From Amycolatopsis taiwanensis DSM 45107 (GTDB taxonomy: Bacteria; Actinomycetota; Actinomycetes; Mycobacteriales; Pseudonocardiaceae): 64,000 nucleotides of DNA. Positions 54,416-63,078 of the stretch are shown here, piece by piece. Numbering within the stretch: position 1 is the stretch's first letter; every line of letters starts with the position of its first letter. The DNA lies in NCBI RefSeq assembly GCF_000519205.1, contig NZ_JAFB01000009.1, forward strand, positions 177,702 through 241,701, read 5' to 3'. Below the pieces are notes generated by a model that had not been told where the DNA came from, searched no databases, and worked only from the letters and a program-made list of their open reading frames with translations. A program made the translations under genes and the position numbers.

Positions 54416-55435
54416 TCAGAGCAAGCCTGCCTGCTGCATGAGCTCGACCACCTTGGGGCCGTTGAGCTTGCTCATGTCGACGGCCGGCGGGTCCAGCTCC
54501 GACAGCGGCTTCAGCCTCGGGTTCGGGTTGACGTCCTTGCCGATCGCGTATTCCAGCGCGGTGCTGTCGGCGAGGATCTGCTGTCCATTGTGGCCGGTCA
54601 GGTACCGCACGAGCTGCTGAGCTTGTTCCTGGTTCTTGCCCGACTTCAGCACCCCGGCGCCGGAGACGCTGACGAAACCGCCGGGATCCTTGCCGCCGAA
54701 GAACTCCAGCTCCGTGTTGCTGCTGTTCGCGCCCGACTCCGCGCGGTCCTTGTACCAGTAGTAGTGGTAGATCACGCCGGCCGGTATCTCACCGGCGTCG
54801 ACGGCTTTGAGCACGGCGCTGTTGCTCTGGTAGACCTTGGCGTTGCTCTTGAGCCCGGCCAGCCACTGCTGAGTCGCCGGCTCACCCTTGAGTTCGAGCA
54901 CCGCGCTCACGATCGCCTGGAAGTCGGCGCCGGCCGCCGCGACCCCGATCTTGCCCTGCCATTCGGGCTTGGCCAGGTCCAGGATCGAGGCCGGCAACTG
55001 CGCGGGCGTGAGGGCCTTGGTGTTGTAGGCCAGCACGGTGGAGCGAGCGGCGAACCCGGTCCAGTTGTGGCTCGACGGCACGAACTGAGCAGGCACCTGG
55101 GCGAGCGTGGCATCGTCGATCTTGGCGAAGAGGTCCTTGCTCTCCACGAGGCTCATCGCGGGCGAGTTCTCCGTCAGGAAAACGTCGGCCGGAGACGCAC
55201 CGCCCTCCTGGACGAGCTGGTTGGCCAGCTCGAAATCCTTGCCCGAGCGGAGGTTGACCTTGATTCCGGTCTCCTTGGTGAACCCGTCCACCATCGCCCT
55301 GACCAGATCCTCGTGCTGGGCGTTATATACGGTGAGCTCGCCGGGGGCGGACCCGCTGCCTGCCCCGCACGCCGTCGCGACCAGCGCGGCCGCCACCGCC
55401 ACGATCGCCGCGATGACGGACCTTGACCGACGCAT
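54416..55435 (-). CDS. Ferric-binding lipoprotein (FbpA class)
   Basis: 339 residues. Lipoprotein signal with lipobox LVATAC (Cys near 23). Mature protein starts ELTVYNAQHEDLVRAMVDGF, the type-2 fold opening of FbpA/FutA proteins. YHYYWYKDR near 220-228 contains the tyrosine pair expected to bind Fe(III). The iron box lies 30-50 bp upstream of the start, so expression should rise in iron starvation. It captures ferric iron or a simple ferric chelate at the cell surface. Confidence 0.93.
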   Translation of the reverse strand: MRRSRSVIAAIVAVAAALVATACGAGSGSAPGELTVYNAQHEDLVRAMVDGFTKETGIKVNLRSGKDFELANQLVQEGGASPADVFLTENSPAMSLVESKDLFAKIDDATLAQVPAQFVPSSHNWTGFAARSTVLAYNTKALTPAQLPASILDLAKPEWQGKIGVAAAGADFQAIVSAVLELKGEPATQQWLAGLKSNAKVYQSNSAVLKAVDAGEIPAGVIYHYYWYKDRAESGANSSNTELEFFGGKDPGGFVSVSGAGVLKSGKNQEQAQQLVRYLTGHNGQQILADSTALEYAIGKDVNPNPRLKPLSELDPPAVDMSKLNGPKVVELMQQAGLL

Positions 55436-55463
55436 ATCTCCTCGCCTCCGCTTCCCGTAACCA

Positions 55464-55482
55464 TTAGGTTAGGCATACCTTA
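55464..55482 (-). promoter_or_regulatory. IdeR/DtxR-type iron box
   Basis: TTAGGTTAGGCATACCTTA closely fits the 19-bp iron-box consensus (TTAGGTTAG, centre, CTAACCTAA), with one half stronger. A further TTAGGTTAG begins at 55480, so a second dimer could bind. It sits in the promoter region of the ferric transporter operon. Confidence 0.9.
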
Positions 55483-55591
55483 GGTTAGATCTTCGGGTTT
55501 GGGCACGGTGATGGGCGTCATAGTCGGTCGGCCGGGCGCGAAGCCGACGCCCGAATCCAAAGTGGACAGTCGGGTTCCAAGTGCCGAACAC

Positions 55592-55724
55592 GCGCGAGTC
55601 CCACACTCCCGTAGCGCGAGTCCCACACTCCCGTAGCGCGAGTCCCACACTCCCGTAGTGCGAGTCCCACATTCCGGTAGACGGGAACGTGGGACTCGCG
55701 TGTCGGGAACGGGGGACTCGCGGG
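55592..55724. repeat. 22-bp tandem repeat array with inverted copies
   Basis: Four head-to-tail units of 22 bp start at 55592, 55614, 55636 and 55658; three are identical (GCGCGAGTCCCACACTCCC, then GTA) and the fourth has three changes. Inverted relatives follow (GTGGGACTCGCGTGTCGGG, then GGGGGACTCGCGGG, 55689-55724), allowing a large fold-back. No unique spacers, so not CRISPR. It ends at the GNAT stop codon. Confidence 0.9.
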
Positions 55725-55725
55725 A

Positions 55726-56391
55726 CTACGAGCCGGACGTCGGGACGGCGCCGGTCACGAACTGGGCGCGTTTTGTCCAACCCAGTGCGGTGTAGAGCTT
55801 CTCGCCGTCCGGGACGGCGCACAGCAGGCCGGTGGTGGCGCCGTGCGCGGTGGCTTCGCGGCACAGCGTGGACATGACCACGCTGCCGAGACCACGACGG
55901 CGATGCGCCGCTTCGGTGACGATGCCGTGGGCGACGGCGTCCTCACCGGCCAGCCCCGCAAGGCCGCGTGCGGCCACTTCGCCGTTCCCGTCGACCACCT
56001 CGACCCGGAGCACCGAGCCGGCCAGGGCCGAGCGCACGTGGTAGCCCTCGGGCACCGGCCGAACCGGATGCTCGGCCAACGAGATGCTCATCAGGTAGTC
56101 CAGGGTGCCGATCTGGCGCAGGCCACCGTCGGCGAAGGCGCGCAACGCCGGAGCGACATCGGCGGCGGGCACGCTCAGCCAGGTCGGCCGCTCGGCCTTG
56201 ACCGTCTCGGGCACCAGCCAGTGCACCGCCTCCGGGTCGATCGTCACGAACTCCCGGTACCGCCCGGGCAGATCGAGCGTGACCTCGAGCGCTCGCGTTC
56301 CGTCCACGCCGGATATCGGTTCGGCCGGCGCCAGTTCCCGCGCCAAACCCCAGCCGTGTTGCCAACGGCGAATCAGATCAGCCTGCTCCAC
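55726..56391 (-). CDS. GNAT-family acetyltransferase
   Basis: About 221 residues from GTG 56391 (VEQADLIRRWQHGWGLAREL). The N-terminal half (1-120) is a degenerate first GNAT-like unit; the active GNAT unit has RVEVVDGNGEVAARGL and the acetyl-CoA loop HRRRGLGSVVMSTLCREA near 163-180, then LYTALGWTKR. Acetylates an unknown amine. It starts 19 bp after the MFS stop and is probably the last gene of the peptidase-MFS operon. Its 3' end touches the 22-bp repeat array. Confidence 0.87.
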   Translation of the reverse strand: MEQADLIRRWQHGWGLARELAPAEPISGVDGTRALEVTLDLPGRYREFVTIDPEAVHWLVPETVKAERPTWLSVPAADVAPALRAFADGGLRQIGTLDYLMSISLAEHPVRPVPEGYHVRSALAGSVLRVEVVDGNGEVAARGLAGLAGEDAVAHGIVTEAAHRRRGLGSVVMSTLCREATAHGATTGLLCAVPDGEKLYTALGWTKRAQFVTGAVPTSGS

Positions 56392-56410
56392 GCGCGATAT
56401 CGTAGCTAGA

Positions 56411-57706
56411 TCAACTGCCCTCCTTGGCCGGCTGCTTGGCCGGAGCCGGCGTCGGCGCGCTCGACACATACCGCCCGGCGAGCAGGATCGAAATCGTGCT
56501 CACGGCGGCGAGCGTCATGATCCAGAAGCCGGGCGCGAGCTTGCTGCCGGTCACGGCGATCAACCACGTCACCACCAGCGGGGTGAGCCCGCCGAAGATG
56601 GCGACGCCGATGTTGTAGCCGATGGACAACCCGGTGCTCCGGGTCCGCACCGGGAAGATCTCCGCCATCAGCGCGCCGAGCGGACCGCTGTACCAGACCT
56701 TGACCAGACCCATCAGCGTCACGACCACCGTCACGACGGCGAAGCTCGGAAAGCTCTTGATCAGCAGGAAGAACGGCAGGCTGGTCAGGAAGATCAACAC
56801 AGCGGCGGCGGCGAGCATCCGGATCCGGCCGATCTTGTCCGAGAGGTGGCCGGTGAGCGGCGAGCACAGGGTGAGCACCACGCCGGTGAGGATGGTCGCG
56901 GCGAAGCTGGTGTTGGTGGGCATGCCGAGCTCGCGGATGGCGAACGTCGGCATGTACGAGAGCAGGTACGAGAACCCGGTGGCCACCGCGAGCACACCGA
57001 TGGTGAGCAGTATCCGCGACTTCTGGGTCCGTACTACCGTGCGCAGCGGCTCCGGCTCGGCGCTTGCCTCGGCGCGTGCCTCGAGGAACTCCGGCGAGTC
57101 CTTCAGGTGCCGCCGGAGGTAGATGCCGACGGGCCCGAGCAGCAGGCCGATGGCGAACGGGATGCGCCAGCCCCAGGAGTCGAACTGCGCCGGGCTGAGC
57201 GTGCTGGAGAGCACCGCGAGGAGCACGGTGGCCAGCAGCGTGGACGCCGCCTGACTGGCCCCCTGGAAGCCGCCCATGAACCCGCGCCGGCCGGCGTTCT
57301 GTTCGATGAGGTACGCGGTGGCGCTGCCGAACTCACCGCCGGCCGAGAACCCCTGCAGCAGCACGGCGATCAGCATGCCGATCGGGGCGAACACGCCGAT
57401 CGTGTCGTAGTCGGGAATGAAGGTGATGACGAACGTGGCCACCACCATGATCCTGATCGCGATCATCAGCGCCGGCATCCGGCCGGCCCGGTCGGCGTAT
57501 CCGCCGAGCACGATGGCCCCGACCGGGCGGATGAAGTACGCCGCTCCGATGCTGGCCACGGTCAACATCAGCGAGGTCACCTGGTTGGTGGTCGGGAAGA
57601 ACTGCCGCGCGATCACGTCGGCGAGCAGCGCGTACGAGCTGAAGCTCATCCACTCCAGCCCGTTGCCGATCGACGCGGCGGCGACCACTCGCGCCTGTGC
57701 GGTCAC
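56411..57706 (-). CDS. MFS transporter, metabolite:H+ symporter type
   Basis: About 431 residues, twelve helices. GNGLEWMSFSSYALLADVIA in helix 1, the long GGYADRAGRMPALM loop motif and GFSAGGEFGSATAYLIEQ in helix 4 are characteristic of the MHS group (ProP, KgtP, ShiA). GTG start overlaps the peptidase stop as GTGA. Coupling to an M20 peptidase suggests uptake of a peptide-like or amino-acid conjugate that the peptidase then splits. Confidence 0.9.
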   Translation of the reverse strand: MTAQARVVAAASIGNGLEWMSFSSYALLADVIARQFFPTTNQVTSLMLTVASIGAAYFIRPVGAIVLGGYADRAGRMPALMIAIRIMVVATFVITFIPDYDTIGVFAPIGMLIAVLLQGFSAGGEFGSATAYLIEQNAGRRGFMGGFQGASQAASTLLATVLLAVLSSTLSPAQFDSWGWRIPFAIGLLLGPVGIYLRRHLKDSPEFLEARAEASAEPEPLRTVVRTQKSRILLTIGVLAVATGFSYLLSYMPTFAIRELGMPTNTSFAATILTGVVLTLCSPLTGHLSDKIGRIRMLAAAAVLIFLTSLPFFLLIKSFPSFAVVTVVVTLMGLVKVWYSGPLGALMAEIFPVRTRSTGLSIGYNIGVAIFGGLTPLVVTWLIAVTGSKLAPGFWIMTLAAVSTISILLAGRYVSSAPTPAPAKQPAKEGS

Positions 57707-59073
57707 CGTTGTGCCCCGGCGATGCTGAGCAGCGCGCTCGCGGCCGTCACGATGCCCTCGTGGAAGCGGCGCAGCTCCAAGTTCTCGTTGGGTGCATGGT
57801 TGCGCTCGTCGACGTTCGCGAGCGGGATGCCGTAGCACGGCAGGCCGAGGCCGTCGGTCAGCGCGGCGATCGGCAGGCTGCCGCCCTGCGCCGGCACGAG
57901 CAGCGCGGGCTTGCCGGCCGCGTCGCCGACCCCATGCACCACCGCCTCGGCGAACGGCGCGTCCGGCAGCGTGCGCGACGGCTCCATCCCCACCTTGAAC
58001 CGCACTTCGGCGTGCGGCAGGTGTGCCTGTACGTGCGCGCGCACCGCGTCCTGAACGGTTTTCACCCGCTGTCCGCACGCCAACCGCATGTCACAGCGCG
58101 CGACCGCGACCGCGGGGATCACCGTCCGGTGGTCGTCGCCGTCCAGGCAGGACAACGAGTTGATGCTGAAGGTGGGCAGTGCCAGGCGCTCGTTGTAGCC
58201 CGGGCCGTCCGCGGGGTCGGCGCCGTCCGGCGCCGGGTAGGCGTCCATCCTGTCCAGCCCGGCGCCGGCGAGCACGGCGGCCGTGTCGACCGGCAGCGCG
58301 CGCAACGCGTCCCGCTCCTGGCTGGTCAACGGCGTGACGCCGGCGTCGTGGCCGCGCATCGCGATCCGCCCGTCCGGCCCGCGCATGCTCGCGAGCAGCC
58401 ACACCAGCTCCCACGCCGGGTTGGGCGCGACGTTGCCCCAGTTGCCCGAGTGCAGCGCGGTGTTGCCGCCCCGCACGATGATCTCGAAGCTCAGCGCGCC
58501 GCGCACGCCCAGCGACACCGTCGGCTCGTAGGCGTCGTGCACCGGCCCGTCGCTCCACACGGCGAGGTCGGCGTCGATCTCCTCGCGCAGGGAGGCGAGC
58601 GTGTCGGTCAGGTGCGGGCTGCCGATCTCCTCCTCACCGTCGAGCACCACCGTCACCGAGCACGGCAGGCCGCCCTGGTCACGCAGCGCCCGCAGCGCGA
58701 GCAGCTGGGCCAGGTGCTGTCCCTTGTTGTCACCGGTGCCGCGCCCGTACATCCGGCCGTCGCGGATGCTGGCCTGGAACGGCGGACTGTCCCACTCCCC
58801 GAGCGGACCCGGTGGCTGCACGTCGTAGTGGCCGTAGATCACCACGTGCGGGCTGCCGTCCGGCCCCGGTGCGTGGCCGGTCACCAGCGGCCAGCCGCCG
58901 GTCTCGACGATGCGCGGGGTCAGCCCGCTGCTCTCGACCAACAGACGCGCATGCTCGGCGGCCTCCGGCATGCCCTCGCCGGTCGCGCTCACGCTCGGCA
59001 CCGCCACCCACTCCGCCAGTTCCTGCTCGTGCCGGGCCCGGTTCCGCTCGACGTACGTCCTGATCGCGTCCAT
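57703..59073 (-). CDS. M20-family metallopeptidase (dipeptidase)
   Basis: 456 residues. Zinc ligands in order: YGHYDVQPPGPLGEW (His and Asp near 80-82), GRGTGDNKGQ (bridging Asp), VVLDGEEEIGSP (catalytic Glu and ligand Glu), RCDMRLACGQ and a late QGGSLPIA segment in place of the usual ligand loop. A lid domain (about 190-310) is present. Members hydrolyse dipeptides or N-acyl amino acids in the cytoplasm. First gene of a three-gene operon and divergent from an ArsR-like regulator across a palindrome. Confidence 0.92.
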   Translation of the reverse strand: MDAIRTYVERNRARHEQELAEWVAVPSVSATGEGMPEAAEHARLLVESSGLTPRIVETGGWPLVTGHAPGPDGSPHVVIYGHYDVQPPGPLGEWDSPPFQASIRDGRMYGRGTGDNKGQHLAQLLALRALRDQGGLPCSVTVVLDGEEEIGSPHLTDTLASLREEIDADLAVWSDGPVHDAYEPTVSLGVRGALSFEIIVRGGNTALHSGNWGNVAPNPAWELVWLLASMRGPDGRIAMRGHDAGVTPLTSQERDALRALPVDTAAVLAGAGLDRMDAYPAPDGADPADGPGYNERLALPTFSINSLSCLDGDDHRTVIPAVAVARCDMRLACGQRVKTVQDAVRAHVQAHLPHAEVRFKVGMEPSRTLPDAPFAEAVVHGVGDAAGKPALLVPAQGGSLPIAALTDGLGLPCYGIPLANVDERNHAPNENLELRRFHEGIVTAASALLSIAGAQR

Positions 59074-59095
59074 TGGCGCTCCGATTTCATAAAGT

Positions 59096-59111
59096 GATAT
59101 CGATCGCTATC
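59096..59111. promoter_or_regulatory. Palindrome between M20 operon and ArsR-like gene
   Basis: GATATCGATCGCTATC is symmetrical apart from one off-centre T/C pair and lies 23 bp before the peptidase start. Position and size suit the divergent winged-helix regulator. Confidence 0.6.
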
Positions 59112-59169
59112 TTGCGAATCGGTTGTGCTCCTGTCAATGGCCGGGCAGGCAGTGGTTACGCTCTTGTTG

Positions 59170-59769
59170 ATGGCCGAGCAGGCAGCGCACGAGTCCGCGC
59201 CGCGTCCCCCGACGACGCCGGCGCAGCTCCGCGCACTCACGCATCCGTTGAGCTGGCGGGTGTTGCGGCTGTGCCTGGACGAACCGTGGACGAACCAGCA
59301 ACTCGCGGACCGCCTCGGCGTCGCCCCGGCGACGCTGTTGCGCCGGGTGCGGGCGCTCACCGAGGCGGGCTTCCTGGTCGCCGAGGCGCCCCGGCAAGGC
59401 CCGCACGGCGCGTGGGAGCGTCCCTACCGCGCCACCGGGCGCACGTGGCGGCTCGACTTCGGTCCCGACGACGGGGAACACCTGCAAGCGAAGGTCGAGC
59501 TCGCGGTGCTCGACGCGCACCGGGCCGAACTGCGGGAGAACGACCCGGCGGCGCCTCAGCACGTCCGGCGCGCGGTGCTCCGGCTCGACGACGACGCGCG
59601 AGCCGAGCTGACCGCCAGGCTCGACGCGTTGCTCGACGAGTTCATCGCCCGCCCCGACTCGGGCGGGACCCCCGTCTCGATCCTGTGGAGCGCCGCGGAA
59701 CGCAAGCCCGCCGCCGCGGACCCGCTCGACGTGGGCATCTCCCCGGAGCCTTCGGAGCCGGCGGACTAG
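59170..59769 (+). CDS. ArsR-like winged-helix regulator
   Basis: About 199 residues from ATG 59170; GTG 59125 and ATG 59137 are in-frame alternatives and no start has a good ribosome site. Winged helix at about 15-80 (RALTHPLSWRVLRLCLDEPWTNQQLADRLGVAPATLLRRVRAL, then EAGFLVAEA). A helical C-terminal half with many acidic residues (RLDDDARAELTARLDALLDEFI) resembles other ArsR/HTH_20 proteins without metal-binding cysteines. It probably controls the divergent peptidase-MFS-GNAT operon. Confidence 0.87.
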   Translation: MAEQAAHESAPRPPTTPAQLRALTHPLSWRVLRLCLDEPWTNQQLADRLGVAPATLLRRVRALTEAGFLVAEAPRQGPHGAWERPYRATGRTWRLDFGPDDGEHLQAKVELAVLDAHRAELRENDPAAPQHVRRAVLRLDDDARAELTARLDALLDEFIARPDSGGTPVSILWSAAERKPAAADPLDVGISPEPSEPAD

Positions 59770-59997
59770 TTCCGCTGTCCAGCGATCTTCCCCAAGCCCT
59801 CGGCGTCACCGATACATATCACGGCCGTCGCCCCCGTGCGGTGACGTTCGTACGAACGGTTGCCATAGGTGACCGAACGGCATGCAATTCGCGGCGAGAG
59901 GTGACTCCTTGCTGATGGAAACAGCGCATCGTACACTACGAGATTCACCATTTACCTCGCCCGTAACCTAAGGTCAACTTCTCCAGACGGGGGTTCG

Positions 59998-60534
59998 ATG
60001 ATTGAGGTACTCGCTCTCGGATTCTTTCTCAGTCTGGACAACTTCAGGTCGTCGATCGCGATCGGTACGATTCCGTTCGGCTTCCGCCGGGCCGTGCAGA
60101 TCGCCCTCGTGTTCGGCATCTGGGATGGCCTGGCACCGCTGGTCGGAAGCGTGTTCGGCCACTACGCCGGCGAGGCGATCGGCCCTGTCGCCGACTACGT
60201 GGGACCCGCATTGCTGGGCATATACGGCCTGTACCTGCTGTTCGGGGCGCTTCGAAAGCCTGCGCCGGACGAAATCGACCAACCCTGGGTGACGCTGTTC
60301 GGCATGCCTCTTTCCCTCAGCGTGGACAATCTGCTCGCCGGTACGGGATTGGGACTGCTCGGATTCTCCCCGTTCATTCCCGCCGTGGTATTCGGTGTCA
60401 TGACCGCGATAATGTCGCTGGCCGGGTTGTGTGTCGGGCGATTCGCGGCCCGCCTGATTCCCATACGCTCGGACATAGTGAGCGGGATTTCCCTCGTCGC
60501 CGCGGCGATCATCCTGCCGATAGTATTCGCCTGA
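59998..60534 (+). CDS. mntP: MntP-like manganese exporter
   Basis: 178 residues with six helices in two inverted halves. Each half has the metal motif: LSLDNFRSSIAIG (Asp near 14) and LSVDNLLAGTGLG (Asp near 105); MntP proteins require these aspartates. GGGGG lies four bases before the ATG. Exports Mn(II) to avoid toxicity. Some details (DN in place of DA) differ from the Escherichia coli protein, so another divalent cation is possible. Within the 228-bp gap before it, TAACCTAAGG at 59964-59973 resembles one half of an iron box. Confidence 0.8.
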   Translation: MIEVLALGFFLSLDNFRSSIAIGTIPFGFRRAVQIALVFGIWDGLAPLVGSVFGHYAGEAIGPVADYVGPALLGIYGLYLLFGALRKPAPDEIDQPWVTLFGMPLSLSVDNLLAGTGLGLLGFSPFIPAVVFGVMTAIMSLAGLCVGRFAARLIPIRSDIVSGISLVAAAIILPIVFA

Positions 60535-60656
60535 GCGGGGCGGACCAGGCTCCGCGCGACCGGAGCGAACTCATTCTCGTCCGTGCCGCGATGTCCGGAC
60601 CAGTGGCGTGGCTTCGACGTCTCTGCTGAAGTTCCCGGTGGAGAGGAGAAAGCCCC

Positions 60657-61058
60657 ATGAAGTATATGATCATGTTGCCGCTGACGCAGAAGGACGTCGA
60701 CGCGATGGCCAAGTGGTCGCCGCAGGACCTGGCCGCGTTGCACGGCTTCATGGCGAAGTGGAACAACGACCTGGTCGAGTCGGGTGAGTTCGTCGACGCC
60801 CACGGGCTGACCGCACCCGTGCACACCCGGCGAGTCTCGCTCAAGGACGGCGTTCCGGTGGTGACCGACGGTCCCTACGCGGAAACCCAGGAGGTCTTGG
60901 GCGGGTACACGATCGTGGACTGCGCCGGCTTCGACCGTGCGACCGAGATCGCGGCGAAGCTGGTGAACACGCCGCATCCGGCGGACGCGTCCCTCGTGCA
61001 CGACTGGCACGTGGACATCCGGCCGATCGCCGAGCAGGCGGCCGAGTCGCTGGAATGA
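60657..61058 (+). CDS. YCII-related protein (ECF42 partner)
   Basis: 133 residues. MKYMIMLPLTQKDVDAM opening and the conserved VTDGPYAETQEVLGGYTIVDC block (about 68-88) define the DGPF/YCII domain. These small ferredoxin-like proteins are the genomic partners of ECF42 sigma factors. Its stop overlaps the sigma gene as ATGA, so both are made together. Biochemical role unknown; no anti-sigma factor is present. Confidence 0.92.
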   Translation: MKYMIMLPLTQKDVDAMAKWSPQDLAALHGFMAKWNNDLVESGEFVDAHGLTAPVHTRRVSLKDGVPVVTDGPYAETQEVLGGYTIVDCAGFDRATEIAAKLVNTPHPADASLVHDWHVDIRPIAEQAAESLE

Positions 61059-62281
61059 CGGACATGATCCCCGAGGACCTGCTGCGTGAACTGGCGCCGC
61101 AGGTCCTCGGCGCGGTCGTACGGCGGTACGGGCATTTCGACACGGCCGAGGACGCCGTCCAGGAAGCCCTGATCGCGGCCACCCGGCAGTGGCCGCGGGA
61201 GGGCGTGCCGGACAACCCGAAAGCCTGGCTGATCACGGTCGCGTCCCGGCGGCTGACCGACCTGCTGCGTGCCGAGCAGGCCCGGCAACGCCGGGAGTCG
61301 GACCAGCGGCCGGTGGTCAGCGGGCCCGTCGCGGACGTCGACGACACGCTGATCCTGCTGTTCATGTGCTGCCATCCGTCGCTGTCGCCGGCATCCCAGA
61401 TCGCGCTTACGCTACGCGCGATCGGCGGCCTGACCACCGGCGAGATCGCGCGGGCGTTCCTCGTGCCGGAGGCGACGATGGTGCGGCGGATCACCCGAGC
61501 CAAGCAGTCCATCAAGGACAGTGGGATCCCGTTCGGCCTACCCGCCGACCACACGGAACGGCTCGGCGCGGTCCTGCACGTGCTCTACCTGATCTTCAAC
61601 GAGGGCTACGCCACCACGTCCGGCCCGCACCTGCACCGCGCCGACCTGTCCACCGAGGCGATCCGGCTGGCCAGGATTCTGCACCGGCTGCTGCCGGACG
61701 ACCCCGAGATCACCGGCCTGCTGGCGTTGATGCTGCTCACCGACGCCCGCCGGCCCGCGCGCACCGGACCGGACGGCGCCATGATCCCGATGGACGAACA
61801 GGACCGCAGCCGGTGGCACACCGAGTTCATCACCGAAGGTGTCGCGCTGGTGAGCGAGGCGCTTCCGCGCGGCCCCGCCGGCCCGTACCAACTCCAAGCC
61901 GCGATCGCCGCCGTCCACGACGAGGCTCCCACCTCGGACGACACCGACTGGCCGCAGATCAAGGCGCTGTACGAAGTCCTGCTGCGAATCCACGCGAATC
62001 CGGTCGTGGAGCTGAACTACGCGGTCGCCGTCGCGATGGCCGATGGCCCCGGCGCCGGGCTCGATCTCCTTGGCCCGCTGGAGAAACCGCTCGCCAAGGA
62101 CCACCGGCTGCATTCGGTCCGCGCGCATCTGCTGGAGATGGCGGGAGACAAGGAGGCGGCCCGCGCGTCGTACGAACACGCGGCCCGCTGCACCATGAGC
62201 CTGCCGCAACAGCGTTACCTGCTGGCCCGTGCTACGGCGTGTGTGCCAGACGGGACGCACTCGGCTCGATGTCGCCGCTGA
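61055..62281 (+). CDS. ECF42-type sigma factor
   Basis: 408 residues, twice the normal ECF length. Region 2 (AVVRRYGHFDTAEDAVQEALIAATRQWP, about 18-45) and region 4 (ALTLRAIGGLTTGEIARAFLVPEATMVRRITRAKQSI, about 113-150) are followed by a 250-residue C-terminal TPR-like domain (HVLYLIFNEGYATTSG) typical of the ECF41/42 sort with a built-in regulatory extension. It directs RNA polymerase to unknown promoters; the paired YCII gene is probably itself a target. Confidence 0.93.
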   Translation: MTDMIPEDLLRELAPQVLGAVVRRYGHFDTAEDAVQEALIAATRQWPREGVPDNPKAWLITVASRRLTDLLRAEQARQRRESDQRPVVSGPVADVDDTLILLFMCCHPSLSPASQIALTLRAIGGLTTGEIARAFLVPEATMVRRITRAKQSIKDSGIPFGLPADHTERLGAVLHVLYLIFNEGYATTSGPHLHRADLSTEAIRLARILHRLLPDDPEITGLLALMLLTDARRPARTGPDGAMIPMDEQDRSRWHTEFITEGVALVSEALPRGPAGPYQLQAAIAAVHDEAPTSDDTDWPQIKALYEVLLRIHANPVVELNYAVAVAMADGPGAGLDLLGPLEKPLAKDHRLHSVRAHLLEMAGDKEAARASYEHAARCTMSLPQQRYLLARATACVPDGTHSARCRR

Positions 62282-62400
62282 CGGCGACGAGGTGTTCCGC
62301 CGAGCTGACTTCACAAGACGTCATGTATGTCAAAAGACATTTCGTTTCATTTGTGCGCATAACGTATCGTTGCGTCCCTGCCGATGCTGGGGGGAACACG

Positions 62401-63078
62401 ATGACGAGCACGCGCCGCAGTTATGACTTGGTGGCCCACCGCTACGCGACCGAGATCGGCGACGAGCTTCGGGACAAGCCACTTGACCGCGCACTGCTGG
62501 ACACCTTCGCCGAAGTCACCGCCGGTGGCCCAGTTCTCGACGTGGGCTGCGGTCCCGGCCACGTGACGGAGTACCTGGCCGGCCGCGGAGCCCGCGCGGT
62601 GGGCCTGGACCTGTCGCCCGCGATGTGCGCGATCGCCCGCCGTTCGACGGCTTTGCCGTTCACCGCCGCGGACATGACCGCACTGCCGATTCGGGCACAG
62701 GCACTCGCCGGGATCCTCTGCGTCTACGCGGTGATCCATCTGGGCCCGTCGCAACGGAGCGCCGCATACGCGGAGTTCGCCCGCGTGCTACGCCCTGGCG
62801 GACACGCCTTGATCGCGTTCCACACCAGCGACGCCGATGCCCACGCCGGGCAGGCCAGGAAACTCGCCGACTGGTGGGGTCACGAGGTCGACCTGACCTT
62901 CCATTTCCTCGACCCGCAGGCGGAGACCGCCGCCCTCGCACGAGCCGGACTTCAGCTGACCGCGCGGGTGGACCGGGAGCCGCATCCGGGCGCGGAGCAC
63001 GCCAGCCAGCGCTCCTACCTCCTGGTCCGACGCACCGACAACCCGACGCACAGCGCCGGTGCGCATGACAGCCGATGA
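62401..63078 (+). CDS. SAM-dependent methyltransferase
   Basis: 225 residues. GGGGGG upstream of the ATG. Class I fold: motif I VLDVGCGPGHVTEYLAGRGA (about 45-64), VGLDLSPAMCAIARR with the acidic residue for the SAM ribose, and LRPGGHALIAFH. Methyltransf_11/25 group; small-molecule substrate unknown. It is 119 bp after the sigma gene and likely separate. It converges with the LysR gene: the two stops are adjacent without any gap. Confidence 0.9.
   Translation: MTSTRRSYDLVAHRYATEIGDELRDKPLDRALLDTFAEVTAGGPVLDVGCGPGHVTEYLAGRGARAVGLDLSPAMCAIARRSTALPFTAADMTALPIRAQALAGILCVYAVIHLGPSQRSAAYAEFARVLRPGGHALIAFHTSDADAHAGQARKLADWWGHEVDLTFHFLDPQAETAALARAGLQLTARVDREPHPGAEHASQRSYLLVRRTDNPTHSAGAHDSR

Noticed and set aside
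55592-55679. CRISPR array
   Set aside because: The units are directly adjacent with no unique spacers, and no cas genes are present.
59770-59997. Manganese riboswitch (yybP-ykoY) before the MntP-like gene
   Set aside because: I could not find the conserved loop sequences; only a half iron-box-like TAACCTAAGG is visible.
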